Position numbers and translations under genes: made by a program. From Clostridia bacterium (GTDB lineage: Bacteria > Bacillota > Clostridia > Oscillospirales > Acutalibacteraceae), in the NCBI GenBank assembly GCA_017414965.1, contig JAFQJL010000020.1, positions 62,001 to 126,000 on the forward strand: a DNA stretch of 64,000 nucleotides, read 5' to 3'. The notes beneath the pieces were generated by a model. That model ran no database searches and was not told the origin of the DNA. It saw only the letters and a list, made by a program, of their open reading frames with translations. Below are positions 17,292 through 25,160 of this stretch, piece by piece (the first letter of the stretch is position 1; the number at the start of each line of letters is the position of its first letter).

Positions 17292-17324
17292 AAGCCCCGA
17301 TCAAATTGATCGGGGCTTCTTTCT
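17292..17324 (+). terminator. intrinsic terminator after the rhamnosidase-like gene
   Basis: Stem AAGCCCCGATCAA/TTGATCGGGGCTT (17292-17304, 17306-17318) followed by CTTTCTT. Confidence 0.9.
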
Positions 17325-17366
17325 TGTCCGTTGCATACCATAACCAGTAGAATGGAGGGGTATTGT

Positions 17367-17711
17367 ATGACGACTTATCAAGCCATATGCCTGTTGATCG
17401 GCAGTTTCTTTGCGATTTATGGGTTTGCCGCCGCGCTTTCGCGGATCGGACAACTGCTATTTTTCCCAAAACATCAGCGAATTTGGGCGGTCATACCGCT
17501 GCGGGGGCGCATTGACAATCCCGAAACGCTGTTACATCCGGCCGTGATCAGTCGCTTATATGAAAACGGCTTTGACCGTATTTGTTACGTAGACGCCGGT
17601 ATGGACCGAGAATCCAAAGCGCGTTGTCACCGCCTTTTTGAAAACGGAGAATTCCCTGCCGTTTATCTGCCGGATGAATTTGCCGAACAGTTGCAATTTC
17701 CGTCGAAATAG
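17367..17711 (+). CDS. small single-span membrane protein, unknown function
   Basis: ATG 17367 (MTTYQAICLLIGSFFAIYGF) is chosen because GGAGGGG (17355-17361) precedes it. The 114-residue product has one N-terminal transmembrane helix (about 5-30) followed by a cytosolic domain of about 80 residues, with VIPLRGRIDNPETLLHPAVIS and RICYVDAGMDRESKARCHRL. The alternation of a strand, an acidic turn (DAGMDRES) and a helix resembles a fragment of a nucleotide-sugar-binding fold, as in small clostridial hypothetical proteins, but no catalytic motif is evident. It lies between a terminator and the recD2 promoter, so it is probably monocistronic. Confidence 0.72.
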   Translation: MTTYQAICLLIGSFFAIYGFAAALSRIGQLLFFPKHQRIWAVIPLRGRIDNPETLLHPAVISRLYENGFDRICYVDAGMDRESKARCHRLFENGEFPAVYLPDEFAEQLQFPSK

Positions 17712-17719
17712 GCTATACT
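17691..17719 (+). promoter_or_regulatory. sigma-A promoter of the recD2 operon
   Basis: TTGCAA (17691-17696), 17-bp spacer, TATACT (17714-17719). The -35 lies inside the end of the preceding gene and the start codon of recD2 follows about 34 bases after the -10. Confidence 0.72.
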
Positions 17720-17752
17720 ATACAATAAAGTATGGATCATAGGAGAATTCCG

Positions 17753-19990
17753 ATGGCGGCAAGCAATCACGAGCAAAAATCAATTGCGCTTACCGGCAAG
17801 GTAACGGCCGTTACCTACCACAACGAAGTAAGCGGATGGACCGTTCTGACGCTGGATTGTCAGGGCGGATCGGAGCGCGCCGTCGGTGTGATGCCGAAGC
17901 CCAACGTCGGCGAAACCTTGGAAATGACCGGCGAATACGTGGAGCATCCGTCCTACGGTACGCAGTTTTACGCCGAGACCGCCACGCGCTATTTGCCGGA
18001 AAGGGCAGAAGACATCTTGGAATACTTGATGTCCGGCGCGATCAAAGGCATCGGCCGCGTGACCGCTACGGCCATTATCCGCAAATTCGGCGATGAGGCG
18101 CTGAAAATTCTGGAATCCGATCCACTCCGCTTGGCAGAAGTAAAGAATATCTCGCTCGCCAAAGCACGACAACTCGGCGAAGAATTCCGCAAACAATTCG
18201 GTATGCAGGAAGCGATCTTGGCGTGCACGGATTTTGGTCTGCAACCCATTGAAGCGATGCGTTGCTGGCGCCGTTGGGGACAACGCGTGCTGGATCGCAT
18301 CAAGGTATCGCCATACGATTTCTGCGATCCGGAATTAATGATCGGCTTTGATCGCATCGACGATATCTGTCTGCAACGCGGTTTCGATCGCGAGGACGGT
18401 AGCCGTCTGCGCGCCGGTATTTTGCACGTATTACGCCACAATCTCAACAACGGGCACACCTGTCTGCCACAAGATAAGTTGGTTCCTACAGCGGCGGCGC
18501 TGTTAGAAGTGGAGTTGTCGCAAATCGAGAACACCCTCCAACAAATGCTGGAGGAGCAAGCGCTGGAAAGCGAAGTTTTACACGAAAAAGCGTTTGTATT
18601 TCTACCCGAGCTGTACCAAGCAGAACGGCACATCGCCAACGACATCGCCTTTCGCGTGGCGTTGCCGCTTTATGCGGAAACCGATTGGGACGACCGCATC
18701 CAACAGATTGAAGCGCAAAACGGCATTCAATACGAAACGGAGCAGAAACGCGCTATCAAAGCCGCCATGGATCGCGGCTTGTTGATCTTGACCGGCGGTC
18801 CCGGCACCGGCAAAACCACCACGCTGCGTGCGATTTTGATGCTGCTTGAAGCCAGCGGTGAAAAGGTGATGCTGGCAGCACCGACCGGTCGTGCTGCCAG
18901 CCGTCTGTCAGAACTAACCGGCATGGAGGCCAAAACCATTCACCGTCTGCTGAAAGTCCAATGGACAAGCGACGGCACCCAAGAATTCACCCATAACGCC
19001 GCCAATCCGTTAGACGCCACGGCCGTCATTGTGGACGAAGTGTCGATGGTTGACGTCTTGTTGTTCAGTCATCTGCTGCGCGCGTTAAAACCGAACTGTC
19101 GACTGATTTTGGTGGGCGATACCGATCAGCTGCCGGCAGTCGGCGCCGGTAACGTACTCGGTGACCTGATCGCCAGCGGCAAACTGCCGGTTGTACAGCT
19201 TTCTCAAGTGTTTCGTCAGGCGATGACGAGCGAGATCGTCACCAATGCTCACCGCATTGTAGCCGGCGAATTCCCCAAATGGAGCGGACGCGAAGGCGAT
19301 TGCTTCTTGATTCGCAAACGGAGTTTTGCGGATGTTGCCGATACGGTGCTGGATTTGTGTTGCCGTCGTCTGCCGGATACCTACGGCAAGACGATGCAAG
19401 ACGGCATTCAAGTGCTGTGTCCCGGCCGCAAAGGGGAGATCGGCACCATTGAAATCAACAAACTGCTGCAGCGTCAACTCAATCCGCCACGAGCCGACAT
19501 CCGTTGTGTGAATTTGCAAGGCGGGCACAAGACGCTACGTGTCGGGGATAAAGTAATGCAAATGCGCAACAACTACGATTTGAGTTGGGTGCGCGAAGAC
19601 GGATCGCTCGGTTGCGGTATCTTTAACGGCGAGGTCGGCTCGCTTGTTGAGGTGTTGCCGCGCGAAAAGGTGTTGACGGTTGATTTTGACGGTCGTCTGG
19701 TATCGTATACCTTCCAAGAAGCCGAGGATCTGGAATTGGCGTATGCCATCACCATCCACAAAAGTCAGGGGAGCGAGTTCGATATTGTGGTGCTGCCGAT
19801 CTATCGGACGCAACCCAAGCTAACATACCGCAATCTGCTGTACACCGCGGTCACGCGAGCAAAATCGCTGCTGATTGTGGTCGGCACGGAGGATTCGATC
19901 GCGCAAATGATTGAAAACGTGCGGAAAACCAAGCGTTACACGGCGTTGATGCCGATGCTCACTGAGGAGTCTACACGCTATGACACTTAA
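17753..19990 (+). CDS. recD2: RecD2 (YrrC) family ATP-dependent DNA helicase
   Basis: ATG 17753 follows AGGAGA (17741-17746); an upstream in-frame ATG at 17732 is less well placed. The 745-residue protein starts MAASNHEQKSIALTGKVTAV with an OB-like N-terminal domain, then helix-hairpin-helix repeats (YLMSGAIKGIGRVTATAI, LAEVKNISLAKARQLGEEF), a central linker, and a superfamily 1B helicase core: Walker A GGPGTGKTTTLRA, AAPTGRAASRL, Walker B IVDEVSMVD, GDTDQLPAVGAGNVL and the C-terminal ITIHKSQGSEFD and YTAVTRAKSLL. RecD2 acts without RecBC in Firmicutes, unwinding 5'-3' and supporting DNA repair and replication fork progression. It overlaps comF by 11 bases, indicating an operon. Confidence 0.94.
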   Translation: MAASNHEQKSIALTGKVTAVTYHNEVSGWTVLTLDCQGGSERAVGVMPKPNVGETLEMTGEYVEHPSYGTQFYAETATRYLPERAEDILEYLMSGAIKGIGRVTATAIIRKFGDEALKILESDPLRLAEVKNISLAKARQLGEEFRKQFGMQEAILACTDFGLQPIEAMRCWRRWGQRVLDRIKVSPYDFCDPELMIGFDRIDDICLQRGFDREDGSRLRAGILHVLRHNLNNGHTCLPQDKLVPTAAALLEVELSQIENTLQQMLEEQALESEVLHEKAFVFLPELYQAERHIANDIAFRVALPLYAETDWDDRIQQIEAQNGIQYETEQKRAIKAAMDRGLLILTGGPGTGKTTTLRAILMLLEASGEKVMLAAPTGRAASRLSELTGMEAKTIHRLLKVQWTSDGTQEFTHNAANPLDATAVIVDEVSMVDVLLFSHLLRALKPNCRLILVGDTDQLPAVGAGNVLGDLIASGKLPVVQLSQVFRQAMTSEIVTNAHRIVAGEFPKWSGREGDCFLIRKRSFADVADTVLDLCCRRLPDTYGKTMQDGIQVLCPGRKGEIGTIEINKLLQRQLNPPRADIRCVNLQGGHKTLRVGDKVMQMRNNYDLSWVREDGSLGCGIFNGEVGSLVEVLPREKVLTVDFDGRLVSYTFQEAEDLELAYAITIHKSQGSEFDIVVLPIYRTQPKLTYRNLLYTAVTRAKSLLIVVGTEDSIAQMIENVRKTKRYTALMPMLTEESTRYDT

Positions 19991-20726
19991 CGATCTCAGC
20001 GGACGGTTGTTGCATATGTTTTTACCGGATCGCTGCGCCTTTTGCGGCGACGTCGTAACGTACAACACCGAAATTTGCGACAAATGCCGCCCACAACTCA
20101 ACCGACAAGAAGCACCTATCTGCGTAGGTTGCGGTCGCAGCAAACCGCATTGCCAATGCAAAGCGGATGGTCGCCGTCATTGGAACGGGGCGATTGCACC
20201 GTTTGTATACGAGAACGAGGGTGTTACCGGTGAGTCGGTGCGACGGCTGAAGCATTCGCACAACAAGAAAAACGCCGAAACGCTCGGCAAAGAGATCGCC
20301 GCGTGTGTACAGGAACGTTTTGGCGATGTTCCTTTTGATTGCGTTATGCCGGTTCCGATGACCAAGAAGGACGAGCGTAAACGCGGATATTCGCAAAGCC
20401 TGTGGATTGCGCAGGCGGTAGCAACCGAAATGAGCATTCCGTGTGAAAACGTGTTACAAAAAATCCTACAGACCAAGCCTCAAAAGAAATTAAGCGCCAA
20501 GAAACGGCGCGTCAATTTGCGCGGCGCTATCGATCTCGACGAGATGTTCGATCTACCGGAAAAGACAGTTTTGGTGGTCGACGACGCGATCACTACCGGC
20601 TCAACGCTGGATGAATGTGCGCGTGTGCTGAAAATTTACGGCGCTGCGGCAGTATACGTGGCGGCGGTCTGCATTGTTTATAAGAAAGGAAAAGATTCCG
20701 ATGGCGGGAGCGAAACTGGGAATTGA
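19980..20726 (+). CDS. comF: ComF family phosphoribosyltransferase-like protein
   Basis: The 248-residue product (MTLNDLSGRLLHMFLPDRCA) carries an N-terminal zinc-ribbon with C-x2-C pairs (CAFCGD, CDKC, CVGCGRSKPHCQC) and a C-terminal type I phosphoribosyltransferase domain with the PRPP-binding motif VLVVDDAITTGSTL. KRGYSQSLWIAQAVA is typical of ComFC. In competent bacteria ComFC helps DNA uptake and integration, but homologues are widespread in species not known to be competent. The start overlaps the end of recD2, and the 3' end overlaps the MreB-like gene by 26 bases, so the three genes are translationally coupled. Confidence 0.92.
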   Translation: MTLNDLSGRLLHMFLPDRCAFCGDVVTYNTEICDKCRPQLNRQEAPICVGCGRSKPHCQCKADGRRHWNGAIAPFVYENEGVTGESVRRLKHSHNKKNAETLGKEIAACVQERFGDVPFDCVMPVPMTKKDERKRGYSQSLWIAQAVATEMSIPCENVLQKILQTKPQKKLSAKKRRVNLRGAIDLDEMFDLPEKTVLVVDDAITTGSTLDECARVLKIYGAAAVYVAAVCIVYKKGKDSDGGSETGN

Positions 20727-21732
20727 TTTGGGCACCTCCAAGGTGGCTATTTATATGGAAGGAGCCGGCATTGTGCTGCGCGAGCCGGCAGTCATTGCCG
20801 TTGATTGTGTGACCGATCGGATGATCTGTGGCGGTCAGGAAGCGTACGAAATGATCGGCCGAGAGCCGCCCAGCATCAAGGTGGTTGCACCGCTGGAGCA
20901 CGGCACCATCTCCGATTACGATTACGCCGAACGGATGCTGAAGCATTTCGTGCGACAGGTGTGCTCATACAGATTCTTTAAGCCGCGCGCGACCATCAGC
21001 GTGCCGACCTCGGTGACCGAGGCGGAAACACGCTCGGTCATTCAGGCGATTACCGCCGCCGGTATTCGTCAGGCTACGCTCATTGAGGAGCACGTAGCCG
21101 CCGCCATCGGCGCCGGACTGGATATCAGTCAGCCGCACGCTACGATGGTGGTGGATTTCGGTGCCGGCACAACCGATGCGGCTGTGTTGTCGGTTGGTGG
21201 CATTGCCGCGCAAGCCTCCTTGCGCACCGGCAGCAACGATTTGGATGACAGCATCGTTCGAATGCTGCGCACCGAATACAATCTGCTGGTGGGCAAACAG
21301 ACCGCCGAGCGCGTAAAAAAGAACATCGGCTATGCAGTCGATGTTCCCAAAGGTTTGACTATGGACGTTCCCGGTCGCGACAGCGTCAGCGGGTTGCCGG
21401 TCGTACGGACGGTTTCGGCGGACGCGGTTCACGATTGTATTCAGGAAACGCTGAATGTACTGGATGCCGCCATTCACGGCGTGTTGGAAAACTGTCCGCC
21501 CGATCTGGTCGGCGACATCTACACAGACGGCATTGTACTGACCGGCGGCGGTGCGCTTTTGCATAATCTGGACAAGCGGCTCAGCCATTATATCGGCACC
21601 GAATGCCGTGTAGCCGATTGTCCGGCCGATTGTGTGGCGACCGGCACCGGCATGGCGCTAAGATACATGGGCTCCACCATGTACAGCGTCAACCAATTTG
21701 AATATGATTTCGCCGAATGGGCAGACGATTAA
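20701..21732 (+). CDS. mreB: MreB/Mbl-type bacterial actin
   Basis: ATG 20701 (MAGAKLGIDLGTSKVAIYME) is the natural start, with AAGAAAGGAAAA upstream; a TTG further upstream in frame is not needed. The 343-residue protein has the actin-fold nucleotide motifs: phosphate-1 GIDLGTSKVAI, phosphate-2 VVDFGAGTTDAAVLS and adenosine GIVLTGGGALLHNLDKRL. Such proteins form membrane-associated filaments that guide cell-wall elongation. Unlike classical mreBCD loci, no mreC or mreD follows; it sits at the end of a recD2-comF operon, so it could be an Mbl/MreBH-like paralogue. It converges with the recombinase gene and their stop codons overlap. Confidence 0.88.
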   Translation: MAGAKLGIDLGTSKVAIYMEGAGIVLREPAVIAVDCVTDRMICGGQEAYEMIGREPPSIKVVAPLEHGTISDYDYAERMLKHFVRQVCSYRFFKPRATISVPTSVTEAETRSVIQAITAAGIRQATLIEEHVAAAIGAGLDISQPHATMVVDFGAGTTDAAVLSVGGIAAQASLRTGSNDLDDSIVRMLRTEYNLLVGKQTAERVKKNIGYAVDVPKGLTMDVPGRDSVSGLPVVRTVSADAVHDCIQETLNVLDAAIHGVLENCPPDLVGDIYTDGIVLTGGGALLHNLDKRLSHYIGTECRVADCPADCVATGTGMALRYMGSTMYSVNQFEYDFAEWADD

Positions 21733-22730
21733 TCGTCCGTTTCCGGTTGTTTGGTTGTTTTCGGCGGTTTTACGCTGCTTAATGGGTTGTTTTCGGCAGC
21801 TTCACGAAGCTGTTTGGTAGAAAGATGGGTGTAGATCTCGGTCGTTCCGAGGTTTTCGTGCCCCAAAATATCCTTCAAAACGCGAATATCCGTGCCGCCC
21901 TGCTGGTACATTAGCGTTGCCGCGGTGTGCCGCAGCTTGTGGGTCGATAGGTTTTCTGCGCCGGGGACTTTTGCCAAATACTGCTTGACCACGTAATGAA
22001 CACCCTGCAGCGTAATACGCTGCTTTCTGGCGCTCAAAAACAGTGCCTCACGATCGCGTACGCCATCGCGAGGGCGCACCTCTAAGTAGGCCTGAATCGC
22101 GTTCCAGCACGCGTCGTTTAGATACAACATCCGTTCTTTGTTGCCTTTACCAACCACCCGAAGCGTGTGCTCCGAGGAAATATCCGACAGGTTAATGCCG
22201 GCGAGCTCTGCGCGGCGAAGTCCGCAATTTAAAAACAGCGTCAGCATACAATAATCCCGTGCGGCAAAATCTCCGCTGACGGCGTTTAAAAGCTCCAAGC
22301 TCTGTTCCAGCGTTAAGTATTTCGGCAACGCTTTCTTGGTTTTGGGGGTATCCAGCCCTTGGATAGGATTGACCTCCAGTCGATGGCTGATGTCGGTCAA
22401 ATAACGAAAAAACACACGGAGTGAAGTGGTTTTCCGTGCGCGCGTGCTGCTAATGTTATCGCGCTCGCTTTTGGTGTATCCAAAATACTCATACACATCT
22501 AAAAGCGTAATGCCCTCGATTAAGTCCATGCCCACGTCGTCAATGCCGATTTCCTCGTCCGGCAGGGAAGGGGAAACGTAGCCCTTGGCTTTTTTGATAT
22601 AACGGAAAAAGGTGCGCAGATCCACAAAATATTCGTTGACTGTGCCGGTCGAGCGACCTTTTACAACTTCCATATACCCAAAAAATTCTCGCAAAAGCGG
22701 CGAACTGGCTTGACTGTATTCCTTTTTCAT
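21729..22730 (-). CDS. tyrosine recombinase, XerC/XerD-like
   Basis: The 333-residue protein starts MKKEYSQASSPLLREFFGYM, with AAAGGAG upstream. An N-terminal SAM-like core-binding domain (about 10-145) precedes the catalytic domain with R in CGLRRAEL, K in VGKGNKERML, H-x-x-R in HKLRHTAATL, H in LGHENLGTTEIYTH and the nucleophile Tyr in the same motif. Length and the full catalytic set fit chromosomal XerC/XerD-type recombinases that resolve chromosome dimers, rather than phage integrases: no other phage genes or attachment repeats were seen nearby. A long leader lies between it and the strong leftward promoter at 23331-23359. Confidence 0.86.
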   Translation of the reverse strand: MKKEYSQASSPLLREFFGYMEVVKGRSTGTVNEYFVDLRTFFRYIKKAKGYVSPSLPDEEIGIDDVGMDLIEGITLLDVYEYFGYTKSERDNISSTRARKTTSLRVFFRYLTDISHRLEVNPIQGLDTPKTKKALPKYLTLEQSLELLNAVSGDFAARDYCMLTLFLNCGLRRAELAGINLSDISSEHTLRVVGKGNKERMLYLNDACWNAIQAYLEVRPRDGVRDREALFLSARKQRITLQGVHYVVKQYLAKVPGAENLSTHKLRHTAATLMYQQGGTDIRVLKDILGHENLGTTEIYTHLSTKQLREAAENNPLSSVKPPKTTKQPETDD

Positions 22731-23443
22731 AAAACCACTCCTTTGTGAAACAGTTTCACGATCGTCTAATAGCGTTATGTGTCCTCAGAGATCGACGAAT
22801 TGTCCGTCGGTTTGCTGATAGATCCAGCCTTGAGAGATTACGGATGGGGTATTTCCTTTACCGGAAATCTCATAATAGCCTTACAAGTAACCAAACCCGT
22901 TTGTTATGTCATCGAATCGCCGAGATTTGCCCGATGACCGTCTAAATCGACTGTTTTTAAAAAATTCGGTAAAATGGCAATCGAATAGAAATTTTCCAAA
23001 CGATGTCGGCTCTGTGCGAAAAATTTCTATCGGCTGGAGAGCAGACCTGTTTTTGCGAAAATTTCAGAAAAACGCTTGAAACAGCGAAATTGCATATAAG
23101 AAAGTATGCATCCTAAATTGCAAACCAAAAATCTAAATTAATAGACAACGACGTGCAGCGATATATATCGGACGGACAATCGACTCTGCAAACTCACAAT
23201 CAACAGAAAAGATGGGGTTGCACCAAATGATCGGAAAAAGCCTTCAAAATCGCCAAATCCGCGTATTTTGTCGGTTTCACCTCTTCTGTACTGTGCAAAA
23301 TATTAATTTTGTATAGTAATCTATATTTTTATTATACACCCTCCCTGTGTGGATTTCAAGTGTTTTTTGCGGATTTTTCCTGTTTTTGAATTTTTGTTGT
23401 CAACGAACCTGTCGAAATACTTTATATTAAAGGATTAGATGCA
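22731..23443. other. 0.7-kb intergenic stretch with no convincing gene
   Basis: This A+T-rich stretch holds no frame with a start, ribosome binding site and coding character. It contains a hairpin with 11-bp arms (ATAGAAATTTT 22985-22995, AAAATTTCTAT 23020-23030), a smaller TGCATA/TATGCA hairpin near 23094-23113, and a palindrome CGATATATATCG near 23159-23170. On the minus strand two short frames abut across a TAA at 22881-22883 (22785-22880 and 22884-23063) and read like protein in part (SGKGNTPSVISQGWIYQQ), so a decayed gene is possible. A strong leftward promoter at its right end suggests that it is transcribed as a long leader or non-coding RNA. Confidence 0.55.
23331..23359 (-). promoter_or_regulatory. 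strong leftward sigma-A promoter
   Basis: On the minus strand TTGAAA (complement of 23354-23359), 17 bases, TATAAT (complement of 23331-23336). Transcription would start near 23324 and run about 600 bases through non-coding sequence before the recombinase gene. Confidence 0.75.
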
Positions 23444-24181
23444 ATGAAAAACAAACTCCCCTTAACCGAAGAACAACTGCTTGCCAGAAAGCGCCGACTG
23501 ATCGGATTGGCTGTATTGGTTCCGTTGATAGCGTTGATCGTCTGGATCGTCGTTTTTGCCTGGAACTTTATGGGTCAGTTCTCCGGCGGTAGTACCACCG
23601 AACAAATCCAAGCCTTTTCGGATTATCTGGATCAGTTTGGTTGGTTTAGTTGGATTATTATGATTGCCATCGAGATTGTTCAGATTGTGGTGGCGGTCGT
23701 TCCCGGCGGCATCACCGAAACGGCAGCCGGTTTTCTGTTTGGACCTTTCTGGGGCACTCTCCTATCGGTCGTAGCGATCTTCTTGGCTTATACGCTGGTT
23801 TTTTGGATGGTCAAGAAATTCGGCATTAAACTAGTGGGGCTTTTTATCGATCCTCACAAAATTGACGAGCTGAAATTTATCAACAGCGAAACACGATTGC
23901 TTCGCACCGTTTTTATTTTGTATTTGATTCCGGCGCTTCCCAAAGACGCATTTACCTATTTCTTTGGTCTGACGCGCATCCGCTGGCGCGATTTCATCCT
24001 CCTCTCCCTCATCGGGCGCCTCCCCACGCTGGTTGCAACCATTTCGTTTGGTTGGCAGTTGTCCGAGGGCGAGCTGTGGAAAGCGGTCATCATCGTCTCG
24101 GCTATTTTCATTTGCAGTTTCCTGGGTGTTTTGTGGTATTCCCGTTATACCAAGAAAAAGAAATCTTCTGCCAACGAATAA
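23444..24181 (+). CDS. TVP38/TMEM64 (VTT domain) membrane protein
   Basis: The 245-residue polytopic protein (MKNKLPLTEEQLLARKRRLI) begins with AAAGGA a few bases upstream. It has a first helix (about 18-42), the VTT/SNARE-associated domain with VVAVVPGGITETAAGFLFGP forming the re-entrant segment, FLAYTLVFWMVKKFG, and LYLIPALPKDAFTYFFGLTRI, where the conserved P-x-x-P-K-D/P region lies, and a final helix (about 210-232). DedA/TVP38 proteins are now linked to lipid (undecaprenyl phosphate or phosphatidylethanolamine) flipping or scrambling; the specific lipid here is not known. No obvious terminator separates it from the DUF1540 gene. Confidence 0.9.
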   Translation: MKNKLPLTEEQLLARKRRLIGLAVLVPLIALIVWIVVFAWNFMGQFSGGSTTEQIQAFSDYLDQFGWFSWIIMIAIEIVQIVVAVVPGGITETAAGFLFGPFWGTLLSVVAIFLAYTLVFWMVKKFGIKLVGLFIDPHKIDELKFINSETRLLRTVFILYLIPALPKDAFTYFFGLTRIRWRDFILLSLIGRLPTLVATISFGWQLSEGELWKAVIIVSAIFICSFLGVLWYSRYTKKKKSSANE

Positions 24182-24188
24182 TTCTCGG

Positions 24189-24245
24189 CACCTCGCACAT
24201 ACTAGAGCAAGACGGCATTGTTCCGTCAAATCTTGATGCGAGGTG
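24189..24245 (+). promoter_or_regulatory. leader hairpin that hides a ribosome binding site
   Basis: CACCTCGCA (24189-24197) is the exact complement of TGCGAGGTG (24237-24245), with a nested GACGG/CCGTC hairpin (24211-24215, 24223-24227). The right arm contains GAGGTG, the likely ribosome binding site of the gene at 24253, so the structure could control its translation. Confidence 0.6.
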
Positions 24246-24252
24246 TCTGTTT

Positions 24253-24582
24253 ATGACGAATTTGAAATGTGACGTTACCTCTTGTGCCAGCAACTGCGAA
24301 GGCGGTTGTATGCGTGGCGGCATTACCGTAACCGGCGATTGTGCCACCGGCGCTTGCGAAACCTGTTGTTCTTCGTTTACGCTTAGCCACAACGGTTCTG
24401 TAAACGCCTGCGGCAGCAACGTTCCGATGAACGCCAATCGCCAGATGCCGATCAGTTGTACCGCTAAAAACTGCATGTACAACGAAAACGGCAACTGCGG
24501 CGCCAACGAAGTCAAAGTCGGCGGTCGCGGCGCGAGTGCGATGTCGCAGACCTCCTGCGAAACGTTCTCTGCCAGAAGTTGA
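24253..24582 (+). CDS. DUF1540 cysteine-rich small protein
   Basis: ATG 24253 (MTNLKCDVTSCASNCEGGCM) follows GAGGTG by seven bases; in-frame sequence upstream belongs to the previous gene region. The 109-residue protein has two cysteine-rich units (about 6-45 and 71-104), each with the pattern of DUF1540: a C-x4-C start, a closely spaced Cys, and a final C-E-T-F/C motif (CSSF, SCETFSAR). Such proteins are frequent in spore-forming Clostridia and are presumed metal- or Zn-binding; no function is established. The upstream hairpin may regulate its translation. It is followed by a 7-bp GC-rich hairpin at 24588-24605. Confidence 0.88.
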   Translation: MTNLKCDVTSCASNCEGGCMRGGITVTGDCATGACETCCSSFTLSHNGSVNACGSNVPMNANRQMPISCTAKNCMYNENGNCGANEVKVGGRGASAMSQTSCETFSARS

Positions 24583-24587
24583 TCACA

Positions 24588-24605
24588 GGGCGACGGATGT
24601 CGCCC
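24588..24605. other. GC-rich hairpin between two genes
   Basis: GGGCGAC (24588-24594) pairs with GTCGCCC (24599-24605), loop GGAT. No T-run follows, so it looks more like an mRNA-stabilising or translational element than a terminator. Confidence 0.5.
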
Positions 24606-24623
24606 GCTTACATAGGAGTGTTT

Positions 24624-25127
24624 ATGCGCGAATATCAACACATTGATCACGAGCTACCGCCGTACGTTCCGTCCGGTGCTCGCGTTTTGATTCTCGGCAC
24701 GATGCCGTCTCCCAAATCCCGCGAAGTCGGATTTTATTACGGACACCCGCAAAATCGCTTCTGGAAGGCGTTATCCGGCGCTTTTGGCGAGAATGTTCCT
24801 GTATCTACAGAAGAACAAAAAGCCTTCTTAGAGCGCCACAAAATCGCTTTATGGGATACGCTCGCCTCTTGCGAGATCCACGGCGCCGACGACGCCAGTA
24901 TTCGCCGCCCTGTCGCCAACGATTTACAGCCGATCTTGTCCACCCAACCGATACAAGCGATTTTTACCACCGGAAAAAAGGCCGCCGATTACTACGAGCG
25001 CCTGATCCTGCCGAACACCGGCATACCGGCAACCACTCTCCCCTCGCCCAGTCCGGCCAACTGCCGCTATCATACCGTCGAAACACTAACCGAAGCGTAT
25101 CGAGCAGTATGCAGATATTGTCCCTAA
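24624..25127 (+). CDS. DNA-deoxyinosine/uracil glycosylase family protein
   Basis: ATG 24624 (MREYQHIDHELPPYVPSGAR) follows ATAGGAGTG. The 167-residue protein has a uracil-DNA glycosylase superfamily fold: LILGTMPSPKSREVGFYYGH holds the catalytic-loop region typical of the hypoxanthine (deoxyinosine)-DNA glycosylase branch, GHPQNRFWKALSGAFG follows, and the C-terminal PSPSPANCRYHT is the DNA-intercalation segment. These enzymes excise deaminated bases. The assignment to deoxyinosine rather than uracil is from family resemblance. A bidirectional terminator follows. Confidence 0.86.
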   Translation: MREYQHIDHELPPYVPSGARVLILGTMPSPKSREVGFYYGHPQNRFWKALSGAFGENVPVSTEEQKAFLERHKIALWDTLASCEIHGADDASIRRPVANDLQPILSTQPIQAIFTTGKKAADYYERLILPNTGIPATTLPSPSPANCRYHTVETLTEAYRAVCRYCP

Positions 25128-25133
25128 AATGAG

Positions 25134-25160
25134 AAAAGAGCGCTCAAAGGCGCTCTTTTA
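25134..25160. terminator. bidirectional terminator
   Basis: AAAAGAGCGC (25134-25143) pairs with GCGCTCTTTT (25150-25159). It serves both the glycosylase gene and the convergent ydcF-like gene, whose stop codon lies within the right tail. Confidence 0.88.

Noticed and set aside
21729-22730. An integrated phage or genomic island around the tyrosine recombinase
   Set aside because: Only chromosomal housekeeping genes flank it; no attachment-site repeat, tRNA target or phage genes were found.
22745-22945. A 66-codon plus-strand frame near the recombinase start
   Set aside because: No ribosome binding site, an Arg/Leu-rich composition typical of out-of-frame reading, and overlap with the recombinase promoter side.
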